Shown here in pieces: positions 17,819 to 25,873 of a DNA stretch of 33,658 bases. Numbering within the stretch: the first letter of the stretch is position 1; each line of letters begins with the position of its first letter. The translations under genes were made by a program, and so were the position numbers. The notes beneath the pieces are model-generated. The model was not told the origin of the DNA, made no database searches, and saw only the letters and a program-made list of their open reading frames with translations. Source of the stretch: an uncultured Candidatus Thioglobus sp. (GTDB taxonomy: Bacteria; Pseudomonadota; Gammaproteobacteria; PS1; Pseudothioglobaceae); assembly GCA_905612405.1 (NCBI GenBank), contig CAJQRX010000057.1, positions 1-33,658 on the forward strand, written 5' to 3'.

Positions 17819-17848
17819 TAAAATACCCGCTTTTTAATCAACTGGGGA
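17819..17848 (+). promoter_or_regulatory. ndk -10 candidate and ribosome site
   Basis: TAAAAT (17819-17824) is 5 of 6 to the -10 consensus without a good -35. GGGGA (17844-17848) lies 6 bases before ATG 17855 and decides that start against the in-frame TTG at 17849. Confidence 0.5.
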
Positions 17849-17854
17849 TTGTTC

Positions 17855-18280
17855 ATGGAACAAACTTTATCAATAATTAAGCCAGATGCTGTGGCTAAAA
17901 ACGTAATTGGTCAAATTTACTCTCGTTTTGAAGACGCTGGCTTTAAAATTGTTGCATCAAAAATGATTCATTTAGACGAGGCAATGGCAGGTGGATTCTA
18001 TGCTGTTCATCAAGAGAGACCTTTTTATAAAGATCTTGTAAGCTTTATGACATCTGGGCCCGTTATGGTCCAAGTTCTTGAAGGAGAGAATGCAGTTGTA
18101 AAACATCGTGAAATTATGGGCGCGACTAATCCAAAAGAAGCAGATGCAGGGACTATTAGAGCAGATTTTGCAGAGTCTCTAGACGAAAATGCGGTTCATG
18201 GTTCAGACTCTCACGAAAATGCTGCAATAGAAATTGCTTATTTTTTTGGTGATGATGGTGTTTGCCCAAGAACTAGATAA
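17855..18280 (+). CDS. ndk: Nucleoside diphosphate kinase
   Basis: It transfers phosphate from ATP to nucleoside diphosphates through a phosphohistidine and so balances NTP and dNTP pools. The protein is 141 residues from ATG 17855 ([13 protein letters not shown]); a TTG two codons earlier is rejected because the ribosome site would overlap it. The active histidine is H115 in [22 protein letters not shown] and the ending [11 protein letters not shown] are family hallmarks. It is followed 23 bases later by rlmN, matching the conserved gammaproteobacterial order ndk-rlmN-(pilW-rodZ)-ispG, of which only the middle differs here. Confidence 0.97.
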   Translation: MEQTLSIIKPDAVAKNVIGQIYSRFEDAGFKIVASKMIHLDEAMAGGFYAVHQERPFYKDLVSFMTSGPVMVQVLEGENAVVKHREIMGATNPKEADAGTIRADFAESLDENAVHGSDSHENAAIEIAYFFGDDGVCPRTR

Positions 18281-18303
18281 ATAACTTAAAAAGAGACTTA
18301 CTG

Positions 18304-19386
18304 ATGTTAGAAAAACAAAACTTATTAGGACTTACTCAAGTTAAGCTTAAGAAGTTTTTTTCTGATTTAGATGAAAAGCCATTTCGTACAAAACAAATTA
18401 TGCAATGGATTTATCACCAAGGCGCTTTGGACTTTGGTGATATGCACAACTTTTCAAAAGACTTAAGACAAAAGCTTGTGGCGATTGCTTCTATTGCACT
18501 TCCTGAGGTTACCTCCATAAATCACTCAAAAGATGGTGTTATCAAGTGGGTAATAAAGCTAGGTGAAGAAAATCATATTGAAACAGTTTACATACCTCAG
18601 AAAGACAGAGGAACGCTTTGTATATCTTCTCAAGTTGGTTGCTCATTAGCTTGTACATTTTGCTCAACTGGTTATCAAGGATTTAATCGTAACCTTGAAA
18701 ACCATGAAATTATTGCACAGGTATTAATTGCTCAAAACTATTTGAAAGCCAAAGATAAGCGAATTTCTAATGTAGTTTTTATGGGAATGGGTGAGCCATT
18801 ACTTAATGAATCTCCTGTTTATGATGCGTGTGATATTCTTTTGGATGATTGGGCATTTGGACTTTCAAGGAGAAGAGTTACTGTTTCTTCATCAGGAATT
18901 GTTCCTGCACTAAAGAGGATGTCAGACACAGTTCCGGTAAGCTTGGCTATCTCATTACACGCTCCTAACGATGAATTAAGAGATATACTTGTCCCAATTA
19001 ATAAAAAATACCCTATTAAAGAACTCATGAAGGCTTGTCATTACTATTTGAATGCTGGAACTCAAGAGCGACATGTAATGTTTGAGTACGTTATGCTTAA
19101 GGGTGTTAATGACTCTGTTGAGCAAGCTCACGCACTCTCAAAGCTAATAAATTTTTGGTTTCAAGGAGAATCAGCTAAAGTTAACCTAATTCCTTTCAAT
19201 CCATTCCCTGAAACTAAATATACAACTTCTAATGATGTAGCTATTGATAAGTTTCAAGATATTCTTTATCGATCAGGGATTCGAACTACTACGAGAAGAA
19301 CGCGCGGTGATGATGTTGACGCAGCATGTGGACAATTAGCTGGAAAAGTTGCAGATAAGAGCAGAAGAAGTGCTGGACGGGATTAA
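18304..19386 (+). CDS. rlmN: Dual-specificity 23S rRNA/tRNA adenine-C2 methyltransferase RlmN
   Basis: This is a radical-SAM enzyme that makes 2-methyladenosine at A2503 of 23S rRNA and A37 of some tRNAs (E. coli). The protein is 360 residues. The radical-SAM cysteines are C113, C117 and C120 (GCSLACTFC), and the methyl-carrying cysteine is C342 in DAACGQLAG. The segments GMGEPLLN and SLHAPNDELRD are typical. The C-terminus is a basic tail of about ten residues. It starts with ATG 18304, 23 bases after ndk. Its last codons overlap the start of the small membrane-protein gene that follows. Confidence 0.97.
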   Translation: MLEKQNLLGLTQVKLKKFFSDLDEKPFRTKQIMQWIYHQGALDFGDMHNFSKDLRQKLVAIASIALPEVTSINHSKDGVIKWVIKLGEENHIETVYIPQKDRGTLCISSQVGCSLACTFCSTGYQGFNRNLENHEIIAQVLIAQNYLKAKDKRISNVVFMGMGEPLLNESPVYDACDILLDDWAFGLSRRRVTVSSSGIVPALKRMSDTVPVSLAISLHAPNDELRDILVPINKKYPIKELMKACHYYLNAGTQERHVMFEYVMLKGVNDSVEQAHALSKLINFWFQGESAKVNLIPFNPFPETKYTTSNDVAIDKFQDILYRSGIRTTTRRTRGDDVDAACGQLAGKVADKSRRSAGRD

Positions 19387-19681
19387 TTATTATCCAAAAA
19401 AGAAAAAACCTATAAAGAGGCAGCTACTTTGGCTTTTTTTGTTTTTTTTAATTTTTGGTGCTATATGGTATTATTTTCAGGGGAAAGACGCAACTGAAAG
19501 TAAAACAAACTCCATCATAATTAGTCAGCCAAGTCTTGATGATGTTAGTGAAAATAAAATTGTTGAAAATACTGATGATGTAATTTCTACTGATGATGTA
19601 ATTTCTACTGATGAAATTAATGAAGTAACTGAAAATCTTGACGAAGTAATAAGCACTTATGAAGCAAGTACACAAAATTAA
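19370..19681 (+). CDS. Small single-pass membrane protein of unknown function
   Basis: I do not recognise this protein. From a GTG at 19370 it has 103 residues; a TTG at 19349 would give 110. The layout is: a short basic N-terminus ([10 protein letters not shown]), one strongly hydrophobic helix ([18 protein letters not shown]), then an acidic, Ser/Thr/Asp/Glu-rich tail with two exact TDDVIS repeats plus a third partial copy. The positive side should stay in the cytosol, leaving the tail in the periplasm. It overlaps rlmN by 17 bases and ispG by 23, so it is embedded in the transcript. It fills the place where pilW and rodZ lie in relatives. It resembles the basic-stretch/helix part of RodZ without the DNA-binding-like domain, but that is only a guess. 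Confidence 0.6.
   Translation: MLDGINYYPKKKKPIKRQLLWLFLFFLIFGAIWYYFQGKDATESKTNSIIISQPSLDDVSENKIVENTDDVISTDDVISTDEINEVTENLDEVISTYEASTQN
19571..19618 (+). repeat. 18-bp in-frame tandem repeat
   Basis: ACTGATGATGTAATTTCT occurs exactly at 19571-19588 and 19589-19606, followed by a partial copy (ACTGATGA) from 19607. Each unit encodes TDDVIS. Copy changes would add or remove six residues without shifting the frame. Confidence 0.9.
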
Positions 19682-20741
19682 AAGAAGGGTTTCAAAGAAA
19701 ATTTTCGTAGGCAATGTCGCAATTGGTGGTGATGCTCCGATTACTGTCCAGAGCATGACTAATACCGATACCTGTGATGTTGATTCTACAGTTTCACAAA
19801 TCTTATCTCTTGAGAAAGCTGGAGCTGATCTTGTTAGAGTTTCAATTCCGACTATGGATGCAGCTGAAGCGTTTAAAAAAATAAAGATACGCGTAAATAT
19901 CCCTCTAATTACTGATATTCATTTTGATTATAAAATTGCCTTAAAAGTTGCAGGATATGGTGCGGACTGTTTAAGAATTAATCCTGGAAATATTGGTAAA
20001 GAAGATCGCATAAGGGAGGTTGTTGCCGCCGCAAAAGATAATGGAATCCCTATTCGTATTGGTGTTAACGCTGGATCTCTTGAAAAAGATTTACAAAAAA
20101 AATACACTGAGCCAACTCCAGAGGCAATGGTAGAGTCTGCATTCAGGCATATTGATATTTTGGATAGACTGAACTTTGATAACTTTAAAGTTTCATTAAA
20201 GGCTTCTGAGGTTTTTATGACTGTTTTTGCTTATCGTCAATTAGCTTCTCAAATTAATAACCCACTTCACCTAGGAATTACTGAAGCTGGATCATTTCGC
20301 TCTGGAACAGTTAAATCTTCAATTGGAATGGGCTTACTTCTAAGTGAAGGTATTGGTGATACTATTAGAGTCTCTCTGGCATCGGATCCTGTGGATGAGA
20401 TAAAAGTTGGTTTTGATATTTTAAAGTCACTTCATTTAAGAAAGAAGGGTGTTAACTTGATTGCATGTCCATCATGCTCAAGACAAAATTTTGATGTAAT
20501 CGCAGTTGTTAATGAACTTGAAGCTCGTCTAGAAGATATAACTGAGCCTATTGATGTTGCTGTAATTGGTTGTGTTGTTAATGGGCCAGGGGAGGCGAAG
20601 GAAGTAAGTGTTGGACTTACTGGTGGCTCTCCAAATCTACTCTATATAGATGGCAAGCCTCATAGTAAGGTTAACAATGATTCACTTGTAGATACTCTAG
20701 AGACCAGTATTAGAAGACGCATACCTATTTCAAACGTTTAA
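19659..20741 (+). CDS. ispG: 4-hydroxy-3-methylbut-2-enyl diphosphate synthase
   Basis: This is the penultimate step of the MEP isoprenoid pathway, reductively converting methylerythritol cyclodiphosphate to HMBPP. The protein is 360 residues. The 4Fe-4S ligands are C270, C273 and C305 with E312, the same numbering as in E. coli. [22 protein letters not shown] and [10 protein letters not shown] are conserved. The ATG at 19659 lies inside the end of the small membrane-protein gene (23-base overlap), which suggests translational coupling. The 3' end overlaps the convergent DUF2062 gene by 17 bases. dxs, the first enzyme of the same pathway, lies just beyond on the opposite strand. Confidence 0.97.
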   Translation: MKQVHKIKRRVSKKIFVGNVAIGGDAPITVQSMTNTDTCDVDSTVSQILSLEKAGADLVRVSIPTMDAAEAFKKIKIRVNIPLITDIHFDYKIALKVAGYGADCLRINPGNIGKEDRIREVVAAAKDNGIPIRIGVNAGSLEKDLQKKYTEPTPEAMVESAFRHIDILDRLNFDNFKVSLKASEVFMTVFAYRQLASQINNPLHLGITEAGSFRSGTVKSSIGMGLLLSEGIGDTIRVSLASDPVDEIKVGFDILKSLHLRKKGVNLIACPSCSRQNFDVIAVVNELEARLEDITEPIDVAVIGCVVNGPGEAKEVSVGLTGGSPNLLYIDGKPHSKVNNDSLVDTLETSIRRRIPISNV

Positions 20742-21210
20742 CTCTCTTTAGTGCTTTGTATTTATATATTGAAATAACTGAAAAATAACCTAATGTTGAT
20801 GCTACAGTCGAGGTGATTAAACCTCCAACCCATAGAGCGAGTGTTGCAGACCAAAAGTTATCCATCAAATAGCCAAATGAAAATTCAAATTCAGGGTCCA
20901 CTTCAACACCTATGATTTTTGAGCCTAACTTATAGGTAAAGTAAAAAATTGGCACCATTGTAAGGGGATTATTTACCCAAACAATAAGCATTGAAAGGAG
21001 AATATTTGCAGAAAAAATAACTGCAAGAATGCCAGCTAATATAACATGTATTGGAACTGGTAGAAAAGCACAAAAAAGACCAATAGCGAAAGCTTTAGCT
21101 ATAGTTTTCTTGTTCCATTTCCATAATTCTGGATCATTTAGGTATTTATTTAGAAAGCCTAAATTAATGTTTTCACGTTTTGGACTATACTTTTTTAACG
21201 TCTTTTTCAT
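20725..21210 (-). CDS. DUF2062 membrane protein
   Basis: This 161-residue integral membrane protein of the DUF2062 family has no established function. After a basic N-terminal stretch, the motif around [20 protein letters not shown] (about 41-60) and [18 protein letters not shown] (about 80-97) mark the family. Three or four hydrophobic segments follow, and the end is basic ([11 protein letters not shown]). Its ATG shares a base with the dxs stop (TAATG at 21208-21212), so it should be translated by coupling to dxs. The downstream end overlaps ispG by 17 bases. Adjacency to two isoprenoid genes may be chance. Confidence 0.82.
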   Translation of the reverse strand: MKKTLKKYSPKRENINLGFLNKYLNDPELWKWNKKTIAKAFAIGLFCAFLPVPIHVILAGILAVIFSANILLSMLIVWVNNPLTMVPIFYFTYKLGSKIIGVEVDPEFEFSFGYLMDNFWSATLALWVGGLITSTVASTLGYFSVISIYKYKALKRVKRLK

Positions 21211-23012
21211 TAATTTTTTGCAACATTAATGATATTTTCTTCATGCAATCCATAAAGTAAATAAAGCTCATCTTGTGAACCATGTTCAGTAACTAAGTCT
21301 GGGACACCAATAATATGGAGCGGCGTCTTAATATTTTTTGATTGAAGTAATTCATTAATAGCACTTCCAGCACCCCCGCTTGCAGTATTGTCTTCTATGG
21401 AGATTAGTTTTTTATAACTGTTAGCAGTATCGATAATTAAATTTTCATCTAACGGCTTAACAAATCGCATATCAATAACTGTTGCATCAATTTTTTCAGA
21501 TGCGCTAAGGGCTGGCTCAAGCATATTACCAAATGCAAAAATAGCAATATCTTTACCAGTTCTAATAATATTTCCTTTTCCAATTTCTATAGATGCACTT
21601 GTTGTAAAGTCTTCAATGACTGACTTTCCTCTTGGAAATCTTACGCAAACCGGCCCATCAAAATTAAGAGAAAAATTAAGGGCCTTGTACATTTCAATAG
21701 AAGAGCTTGGCGCAATAATAACAATATTTGGAATACATCTCAAAAAGCTTAAGTCAAAAATACCAGCATGAGTCGCGCCATCTGCTCCAACAAGCCCTGC
21801 ACGATCAATAGCAAAAATAACGTTCAAATTTTGTAACGCGATATCATGAATAAATTGGTCATAACCACGCTGTAAGAATGTTGAATATATTGCAACAACT
21901 GGCTTTAACCCCTTGGTCGCGATGCCTCCAGCTAGGGTGACAGCATGTTGCTCTGCAATTGCGACATCTATGAAGCGATCAGGAAAGTTTTTTTCAAAAT
22001 TAACCATGCCAGATCCTTCAGACATTGCTGGTGTTATACCAATTATTCTTTCATCATTTTTGGCGCTATTACATAACCATTCTCCAAAAACTTTGCTGTA
22101 GCTTGGAAAGTTGTTAGTTGAGTTTGATGGTGGAGAAATTCCATGAAACTTTAATGGATTTTGCTCAGCAGCCTCAAGCCCATGTCCTTTTTTAGTAATG
22201 ATATGGAGAATTCGAGGATTTTCAATATTTTTTAAATTTTTTAAAGCTTTAATTAATACGGGAATATCATGACCATCAATTGGTCCAAAATACTCTATCC
22301 CAAGCTCTTCAAATAACGTTCCTGGAAGAAACATCCCTTTTAGATGCTCCTCTGAGCGTTTAGCAAATTTTTGGACTCGTGGTAATCTTTCTAGGAACTT
22401 AAGAGATTTTGACTTCATAGTTGAGTATATTTTTCCAGAAATAAGTCTAGTTAAATATTTGCTCAAAGCCCCAACATTTTGAGAAATCGACATGTCGTTA
22501 TCATTTAGAATGATTAGCAGGTTAGCATCAGTATCGCCTGCATGATTCATGGCTTCAAATGACATGCCTCCACTTAGCGCACCATCTCCGATAACTGCTA
22601 TTGATGTGTCAGACTTATGTTGTAATTTGTTTGCAATTGCAATGCCAAGTGCTGCACTTATTGAGGTTGATGAGTGACCTGCTCCAAAAGCATCATGTTC
22701 ACTTTCACTTCTTTTCGTAAAGCCAGATAAGCCACCTTTCTGACGCAGAGTAGACATTAAATCTTTTCTACCAGTTAGGATTTTATGGGTGTACGCCTGA
22801 TGACCAACATCCCAAACAAAAGTATCATTAGGGGTGTCAAATACATAGTGCATTGCCAGTGTTAATTCAATAGTTCCAAGGTTTGAGCTAAGGTGTCCAC
22901 CAGTTTGCTCAATACTATCTATTAAAAATAATTTAATCTCTTCAGCAAGAGCATTTAATTCTTCAATGTCTAGTTTTTTTATGTCACTTGGTTTATGAAT
23001 ATTATTTAACAT
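21210..23012 (-). CDS. dxs: 1-deoxy-D-xylulose-5-phosphate synthase
   Basis: This thiamine-diphosphate enzyme condenses pyruvate with glyceraldehyde-3-phosphate, the first and often rate-limiting step of the MEP pathway. The protein is 600 residues (E. coli 620). Visible features are DVGHQAYTHKILTGR at about 68-82, the ThDP motif GDGALSGG (142-149) to NDND (170-173), AGHSSTS near 111-117 and the cofactor-activating glutamate E354 in AIAEQHAV. It starts with ATG 23012, divergent from trhO across 179 bases. It is coupled at its stop to the DUF2062 gene. Confidence 0.97.
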   Translation of the reverse strand: MLNNIHKPSDIKKLDIEELNALAEEIKLFLIDSIEQTGGHLSSNLGTIELTLAMHYVFDTPNDTFVWDVGHQAYTHKILTGRKDLMSTLRQKGGLSGFTKRSESEHDAFGAGHSSTSISAALGIAIANKLQHKSDTSIAVIGDGALSGGMSFEAMNHAGDTDANLLIILNDNDMSISQNVGALSKYLTRLISGKIYSTMKSKSLKFLERLPRVQKFAKRSEEHLKGMFLPGTLFEELGIEYFGPIDGHDIPVLIKALKNLKNIENPRILHIITKKGHGLEAAEQNPLKFHGISPPSNSTNNFPSYSKVFGEWLCNSAKNDERIIGITPAMSEGSGMVNFEKNFPDRFIDVAIAEQHAVTLAGGIATKGLKPVVAIYSTFLQRGYDQFIHDIALQNLNVIFAIDRAGLVGADGATHAGIFDLSFLRCIPNIVIIAPSSSIEMYKALNFSLNFDGPVCVRFPRGKSVIEDFTTSASIEIGKGNIIRTGKDIAIFAFGNMLEPALSASEKIDATVIDMRFVKPLDENLIIDTANSYKKLISIEDNTASGGAGSAINELLQSKNIKTPLHIIGVPDLVTEHGSQDELYLLYGLHEENIINVAKN

Positions 23013-23096
23013 TATTGAGTTATACTGATTTGGTGATGCTTGTTAAGCAAAAGAAAAATATTATACACTTGTCGGTATTAATAATAGTGGAGCCCT

Positions 23097-23129
23097 AAAG
23101 GAGTTTTAATGTTTATTAAAAAAGGTTAA
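23097..23129 (+). other. Orphan strong ribosome site with six-codon mini-ORF upstream of trhO
   Basis: AAAGGAG (23097-23103) stands 5 bases before ATG 23109, which opens a frame of only six codons (MFIKKG) ending at TAA 23127-23129. It lies in the 179-base dxs/trhO intergenic region, 62 bases before the trhO start, which itself lacks such a site. It could be a leader peptide or the remnant of a lost gene. Confidence 0.35.
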
Positions 23130-23176
23130 ATAGTAAAAAAAAAATACAACTGGCTAGTAAAATTAATCCACTACTT

Positions 23177-23190
23177 TTTCATTTATGAAA
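23177..23190. repeat. Short palindrome just before trhO
   Basis: TTTCAT (23177-23182) and ATGAAA (23185-23190) are exact reverse complements two bases apart, ending one base before the trhO ATG. It could act as an operator or a small hairpin over the start; the length is modest. Confidence 0.3.
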
Positions 23191-23191
23191 T

Positions 23192-24133
23192 ATGCTCACT
23201 ATTTGTGCTTTATATAAGTTTACTCGGTTAGATGACTTTGAAGAAATTCAAGACCCTCTTAAATTATTTTTAGATTCGCTAAATATTAGAGGTACTTTAT
23301 TGTTGGCTAGAGAGGGAGTGAATGGAACGATTGCTGGTGATAATGATAGCATTATGAAATCCCTTGATTACCTTCAAAAAGATAAGAGGCTAGTTGGTTT
23401 GGAGTATAAATTTTCTTATAGTGAAAAACCTCCATTTAAAAGACTTAAGGTAAAGTTAAAAAAGGAAATAGTGACTTTGGGCGTATCAAATATTGACCCT
23501 ACATACTCTTCTGGTACTTATATTAAACCAGCTGATTGGAATGAGCTCATTAATGATCCTGATGTTGTTTTAATTGATACTCGAAATAATTATGAATTTG
23601 AAATAGGTAGTTTTAAGGGCTCAATTAACCCAAATACTGAGACATTTCGGCAGTTTCCAGCCTATACCAAAAATAATTTAGAAAAATATCGAGATAAAAA
23701 AATTGCCATGTTTTGTACTGGCGGTATACGCTGTGAAAAATCTACTGCTTATTTAAAATCAAAAGGTTTTGAAAATGTGTTTCATCTTCAGGGTGGAATT
23801 TTAAAATATCTTGAAGAGGTTAAAGAAGATGATAGCTTATGGGAGGGCGAGTGTTTTGTCTTCGATGATAGAGTAGCTGTTAAGCATAATCTTGAGCTTG
23901 GAAAATATGATCAATGTCATGCCTGTAGATTTCCAATTACTGAGGAAGACAAAGAGCATCCTCATTATGAAAAAGGAACCTCCTGCCCAAGATGTTATGG
24001 AACAAAAAATTTGTCACAAGTTAATCGCTATCGTGAAAGAGAAAAACAGGTTCAGCTTGCAAAGAGTCGTGGAGAATCTCATATAGGCGATGATGCTAAT
24101 AACGTAATTGCAAAAAGCAATAAAAAAAATTAA
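23192..24133 (+). CDS. trhO: tRNA uridine-34 hydroxylase TrhO (YceA family, rhodanese domain)
   Basis: It makes 5-hydroxyuridine at wobble position 34 of certain tRNAs using oxygen. The protein is 313 residues (E. coli about 350). The N-terminal acylphosphatase-like part contains [14 protein letters not shown] (about 36-49). The rhodanese domain has the active cysteine C175 in [11 protein letters not shown]-terminal pair of CxxC motifs (C242/C245 and C265/C268) looks like a metal knuckle, as in relatives. It starts with ATG 23192; an ATG at 23185 is out of frame. No good ribosome site precedes it, but a mini-ORF with one lies 62 bases upstream. It is divergent from dxs. Confidence 0.93.
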   Translation: MLTICALYKFTRLDDFEEIQDPLKLFLDSLNIRGTLLLAREGVNGTIAGDNDSIMKSLDYLQKDKRLVGLEYKFSYSEKPPFKRLKVKLKKEIVTLGVSNIDPTYSSGTYIKPADWNELINDPDVVLIDTRNNYEFEIGSFKGSINPNTETFRQFPAYTKNNLEKYRDKKIAMFCTGGIRCEKSTAYLKSKGFENVFHLQGGILKYLEEVKEDDSLWEGECFVFDDRVAVKHNLELGKYDQCHACRFPITEEDKEHPHYEKGTSCPRCYGTKNLSQVNRYREREKQVQLAKSRGESHIGDDANNVIAKSNKKN

Positions 24134-24152
24134 ATTGATACTGGTATAAGGA

Positions 24153-24183
24153 TTGCATCGATTTTTTTATAGTTCTATATAAT
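24153..24183 (+). promoter_or_regulatory. Candidate promoter of the RsmC-like methyltransferase gene
   Basis: A perfect TATAAT (24178-24183) has TTGCAT (24153-24158) upstream at a long 19-base spacing. TAGGA just before the gene provides the ribosome site. Confidence 0.4.
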
Positions 24184-24208
24184 TACCACTTCTAAATAGG
24201 ATTAACAA

Positions 24209-24799
24209 ATGTTTGAGCGCAAAGACATTGCTAAATTAAAAAAAGATATAGTTCTTGATGTAGAGCTATTTGATTCAAATCTAAAACTGCATACTCGATG
24301 GGGCACTTTTAGTCCTCGAGCTCTTGATGATGGTACTAAACTTTTGATGAAGTACTTTAGCGCTGATATTAATGATGTCTGTTTAGATTTAGGCTGTGGT
24401 TATGGCCCTATAGGTCTAGCGCTGGCAAAACACTGCTCTAAGGGTGAAGTTCACATGGTTGATAAAGACTTTATTGCAGTTGATCTTGCAAATTACAATG
24501 CAAAAATCAATAATATTTTCAATGCTAAAGCGTACCTTTCAGATGCTTTTTTACAAGTCCCTAGTAATATCAAATTTAATCAAATTGTTTCAAATATTCC
24601 TGCTAAAGTTGGACGCGAGCAACTGTCAATAATTCTTTATGATGCTTTGGACGCTCTAAAACCTGGGGGCGTAATTACTGTCGTTACAATTAATGGACTA
24701 AAGGACTTTATAAAAAATAACTTTAAATCAGTTTTTGGTAATTACAAAAAAATTAAACAAGGGCAAAAGTATGTAATTTCTCAAGCAATTAAGCAATAA
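24209..24799 (+). CDS. Class I SAM methyltransferase, RsmC/RlmG-like small domain
   Basis: This 196-residue protein corresponds to the single catalytic methyltransferase-small (MTS) domain, without the N-terminal domain of E. coli RsmC. The SAM motif LDLGCGYGPIGLALA lies at about 59-73, and the acidic end of strand 2 is D85. The target-base motif, usually NPPF/Y or NPPI, reads NIPAK here (129-133). Stand-alone YbxB-like proteins of this kind are thought to modify rRNA, but the target is not known. It starts with ATG 24209 with TAGGA upstream and is followed 71 bases later by grxD. Confidence 0.82.
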   Translation: MFERKDIAKLKKDIVLDVELFDSNLKLHTRWGTFSPRALDDGTKLLMKYFSADINDVCLDLGCGYGPIGLALAKHCSKGEVHMVDKDFIAVDLANYNAKINNIFNAKAYLSDAFLQVPSNIKFNQIVSNIPAKVGREQLSIILYDALDALKPGGVITVVTINGLKDFIKNNFKSVFGNYKKIKQGQKYVISQAIKQ

Positions 24800-24858
24800 T
24801 TGTTTTTACAAATCTTTATAGGCTTGTGAATACTATACTAAAATAGTAAAAAAACATT

Positions 24859-24863
24859 GGGAG
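24859..24863 (+). promoter_or_regulatory. Shine-Dalgarno site that sets the TTG start of grxD
   Basis: GGGAG lies 7 bases before TTG 24871. No ATG lies near that would leave the conserved N-terminus intact, so this site supports the TTG start. Confidence 0.75.
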
Positions 24864-24870
24864 TATTAAA

Positions 24871-25197
24871 TTGGACGTAATAGAAAAAATTCAAAAACAA
24901 GTTGATAGTGCAGCGATAGTTATTTATATGAAAGGAACGCCTCAATTTCCTCAGTGTGGTTTCTCAGCTCGCGCATCTCAAACATTAGCTTCAACGGGGG
25001 TTGAGTTTGCATTTGTTAACATTTTTGAAGACCAAGAGGTTTTTCAAAGCCTACCTGACTTTGCTGACTGGCCAACATTTCCTCAAATCTATTTTAATTC
25101 TGAATTAGTTGGTGGTGGTGATATTATTCTTGAAATGGCAGAGCAGGATACATTGAAAGAGGCCATGGAAGAGGCCGTAGAAAAATATAACGGCTAA
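24871..25197 (+). CDS. grxD: Monothiol glutaredoxin GrxD (Grx4 family)
   Basis: This is a monothiol glutaredoxin that binds and hands on 2Fe-2S clusters with glutathione, often with BolA. The 108-residue protein has the active-site CGFS after PQFPQ (around residues 29-32), the glutathione-binding WPTFPQIY (about 67-74) and LVGGGDI. It starts with TTG at 24871, backed by the GGGAG site. The opening DVIEKIQKQV matches E. coli GrxD. Its end faces the YgjP-like gene with only 14 bases between the two stops, with no clear terminator. The nearby RsmC-like gene may share its transcript. Confidence 0.95.
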   Translation: MDVIEKIQKQVDSAAIVIYMKGTPQFPQCGFSARASQTLASTGVEFAFVNIFEDQEVFQSLPDFADWPTFPQIYFNSELVGGGDIILEMAEQDTLKEAMEEAVEKYNG

Positions 25198-25211
25198 AAA
25201 TAAATAATTAG

Positions 25212-25868
25212 CTATAAAGTTCTTAACCTATAACCATTTTCTTTAAGCCAATGCTTAGCTTCTTTATAGTTAGGCATAATTTCCTCAACTGCGTTCCAGA
25301 AATTGACTGAATGGTTTTTATGAATGGTGTGCACTAATTCATGAATAATGACATAATCAATTACTTTTAACGGTGCCATAATGAGTAGGAAGTTTAAATT
25401 AATATTGTTTCTGGAAGAGCAAGATCCCCAGAGAGTTTTTTGCTCTTTAATTCTCACTTGATTGATCTGTAAATTATGCTTTTCGGCAAAATAAAATAGT
25501 CGAGGAACTGCAACTTCTTTAAATTTATTTTTGTACCATGTTTTTAAGGATTTATTAGTTTTTTCCTTATTTTCAAGGTCAGCTAGAAATTCCTTGCCAT
25601 TAAAGTAAATCTTTTCAGAATCATTGTCAGTTTTTAATGGAAAAAGTGTTCCAAGATATAGAAGCATATTTTTATCTTTTGCTATATCTTCAGCGTGGGT
25701 TTTTACTACTGACTGGTTTCTTGTAATCCAATTCTCTTTTTCATTAATAAAATCTTGAATTTTTTGATCTGATATTCGTTTTGGTGCGCGCACTATTAAT
25801 TCAGCATTTTCATTAATAGAAATGCTTAAAGTCTTTCTGTTACTTCTAATAATTTGATCAGGCAGCAT
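25212..25868 (-). CDS. YgjP/DUF45 zinc metallopeptidase-like protein
   Basis: This 218-residue protein of the M48-related YgjP family has no membrane segment. The zinc site is H176-E177-x-x-H180 (HELVH) with H186 in KNHSVNFW as the likely third ligand; WGSCSSRN at 147-154 is the family signature. Its physiological substrate is unknown. It starts with ATG 25868, 5 bases after purL, so it is the last gene of the DUF502-aspS-nadA-yebC-purL run. It converges on grxD. The predicted metal-binding residues are intact, so it is probably active. Confidence 0.87.
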   Translation of the reverse strand: MLPDQIIRSNRKTLSISINENAELIVRAPKRISDQKIQDFINEKENWITRNQSVVKTHAEDIAKDKNMLLYLGTLFPLKTDNDSEKIYFNGKEFLADLENKEKTNKSLKTWYKNKFKEVAVPRLFYFAEKHNLQINQVRIKEQKTLWGSCSSRNNINLNFLLIMAPLKVIDYVIIHELVHTIHKNHSVNFWNAVEEIMPNYKEAKHWLKENGYRLRTL

Positions 25869-25873
25869 ATTTA

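Noticed and set aside
19268-19290. A TTCGAAC stretch resembling a tRNA T-loop on the plus strand
   Set aside because: It lies within rlmN, encoding the conserved SGIRTTTRRT region, and no acceptor or anticodon stem can be assembled around it.
19448-19756. 102-codon open frame on the minus strand opposite the small membrane protein and ispG start
   Set aside because: It runs antisense to the conserved ispG start. Its composition mirrors the repeats of the plus-strand gene, so it is most likely a shadow frame.
23109-23230. Longer reading of the trhO mini-ORF past its TAA as a degraded gene
   Set aside because: The continuation (lysine-rich, then hydrophobic) runs into another stop within trhO and resembles no protein I know, so low-complexity AT-rich sequence explains it.
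25193-25212. GCTAA/TTAGC stem between the grxD and YgjP-like stops as a bidirectional terminator
   Set aside because: The stem is five weak pairs with a ten-base loop and no T run on either strand.
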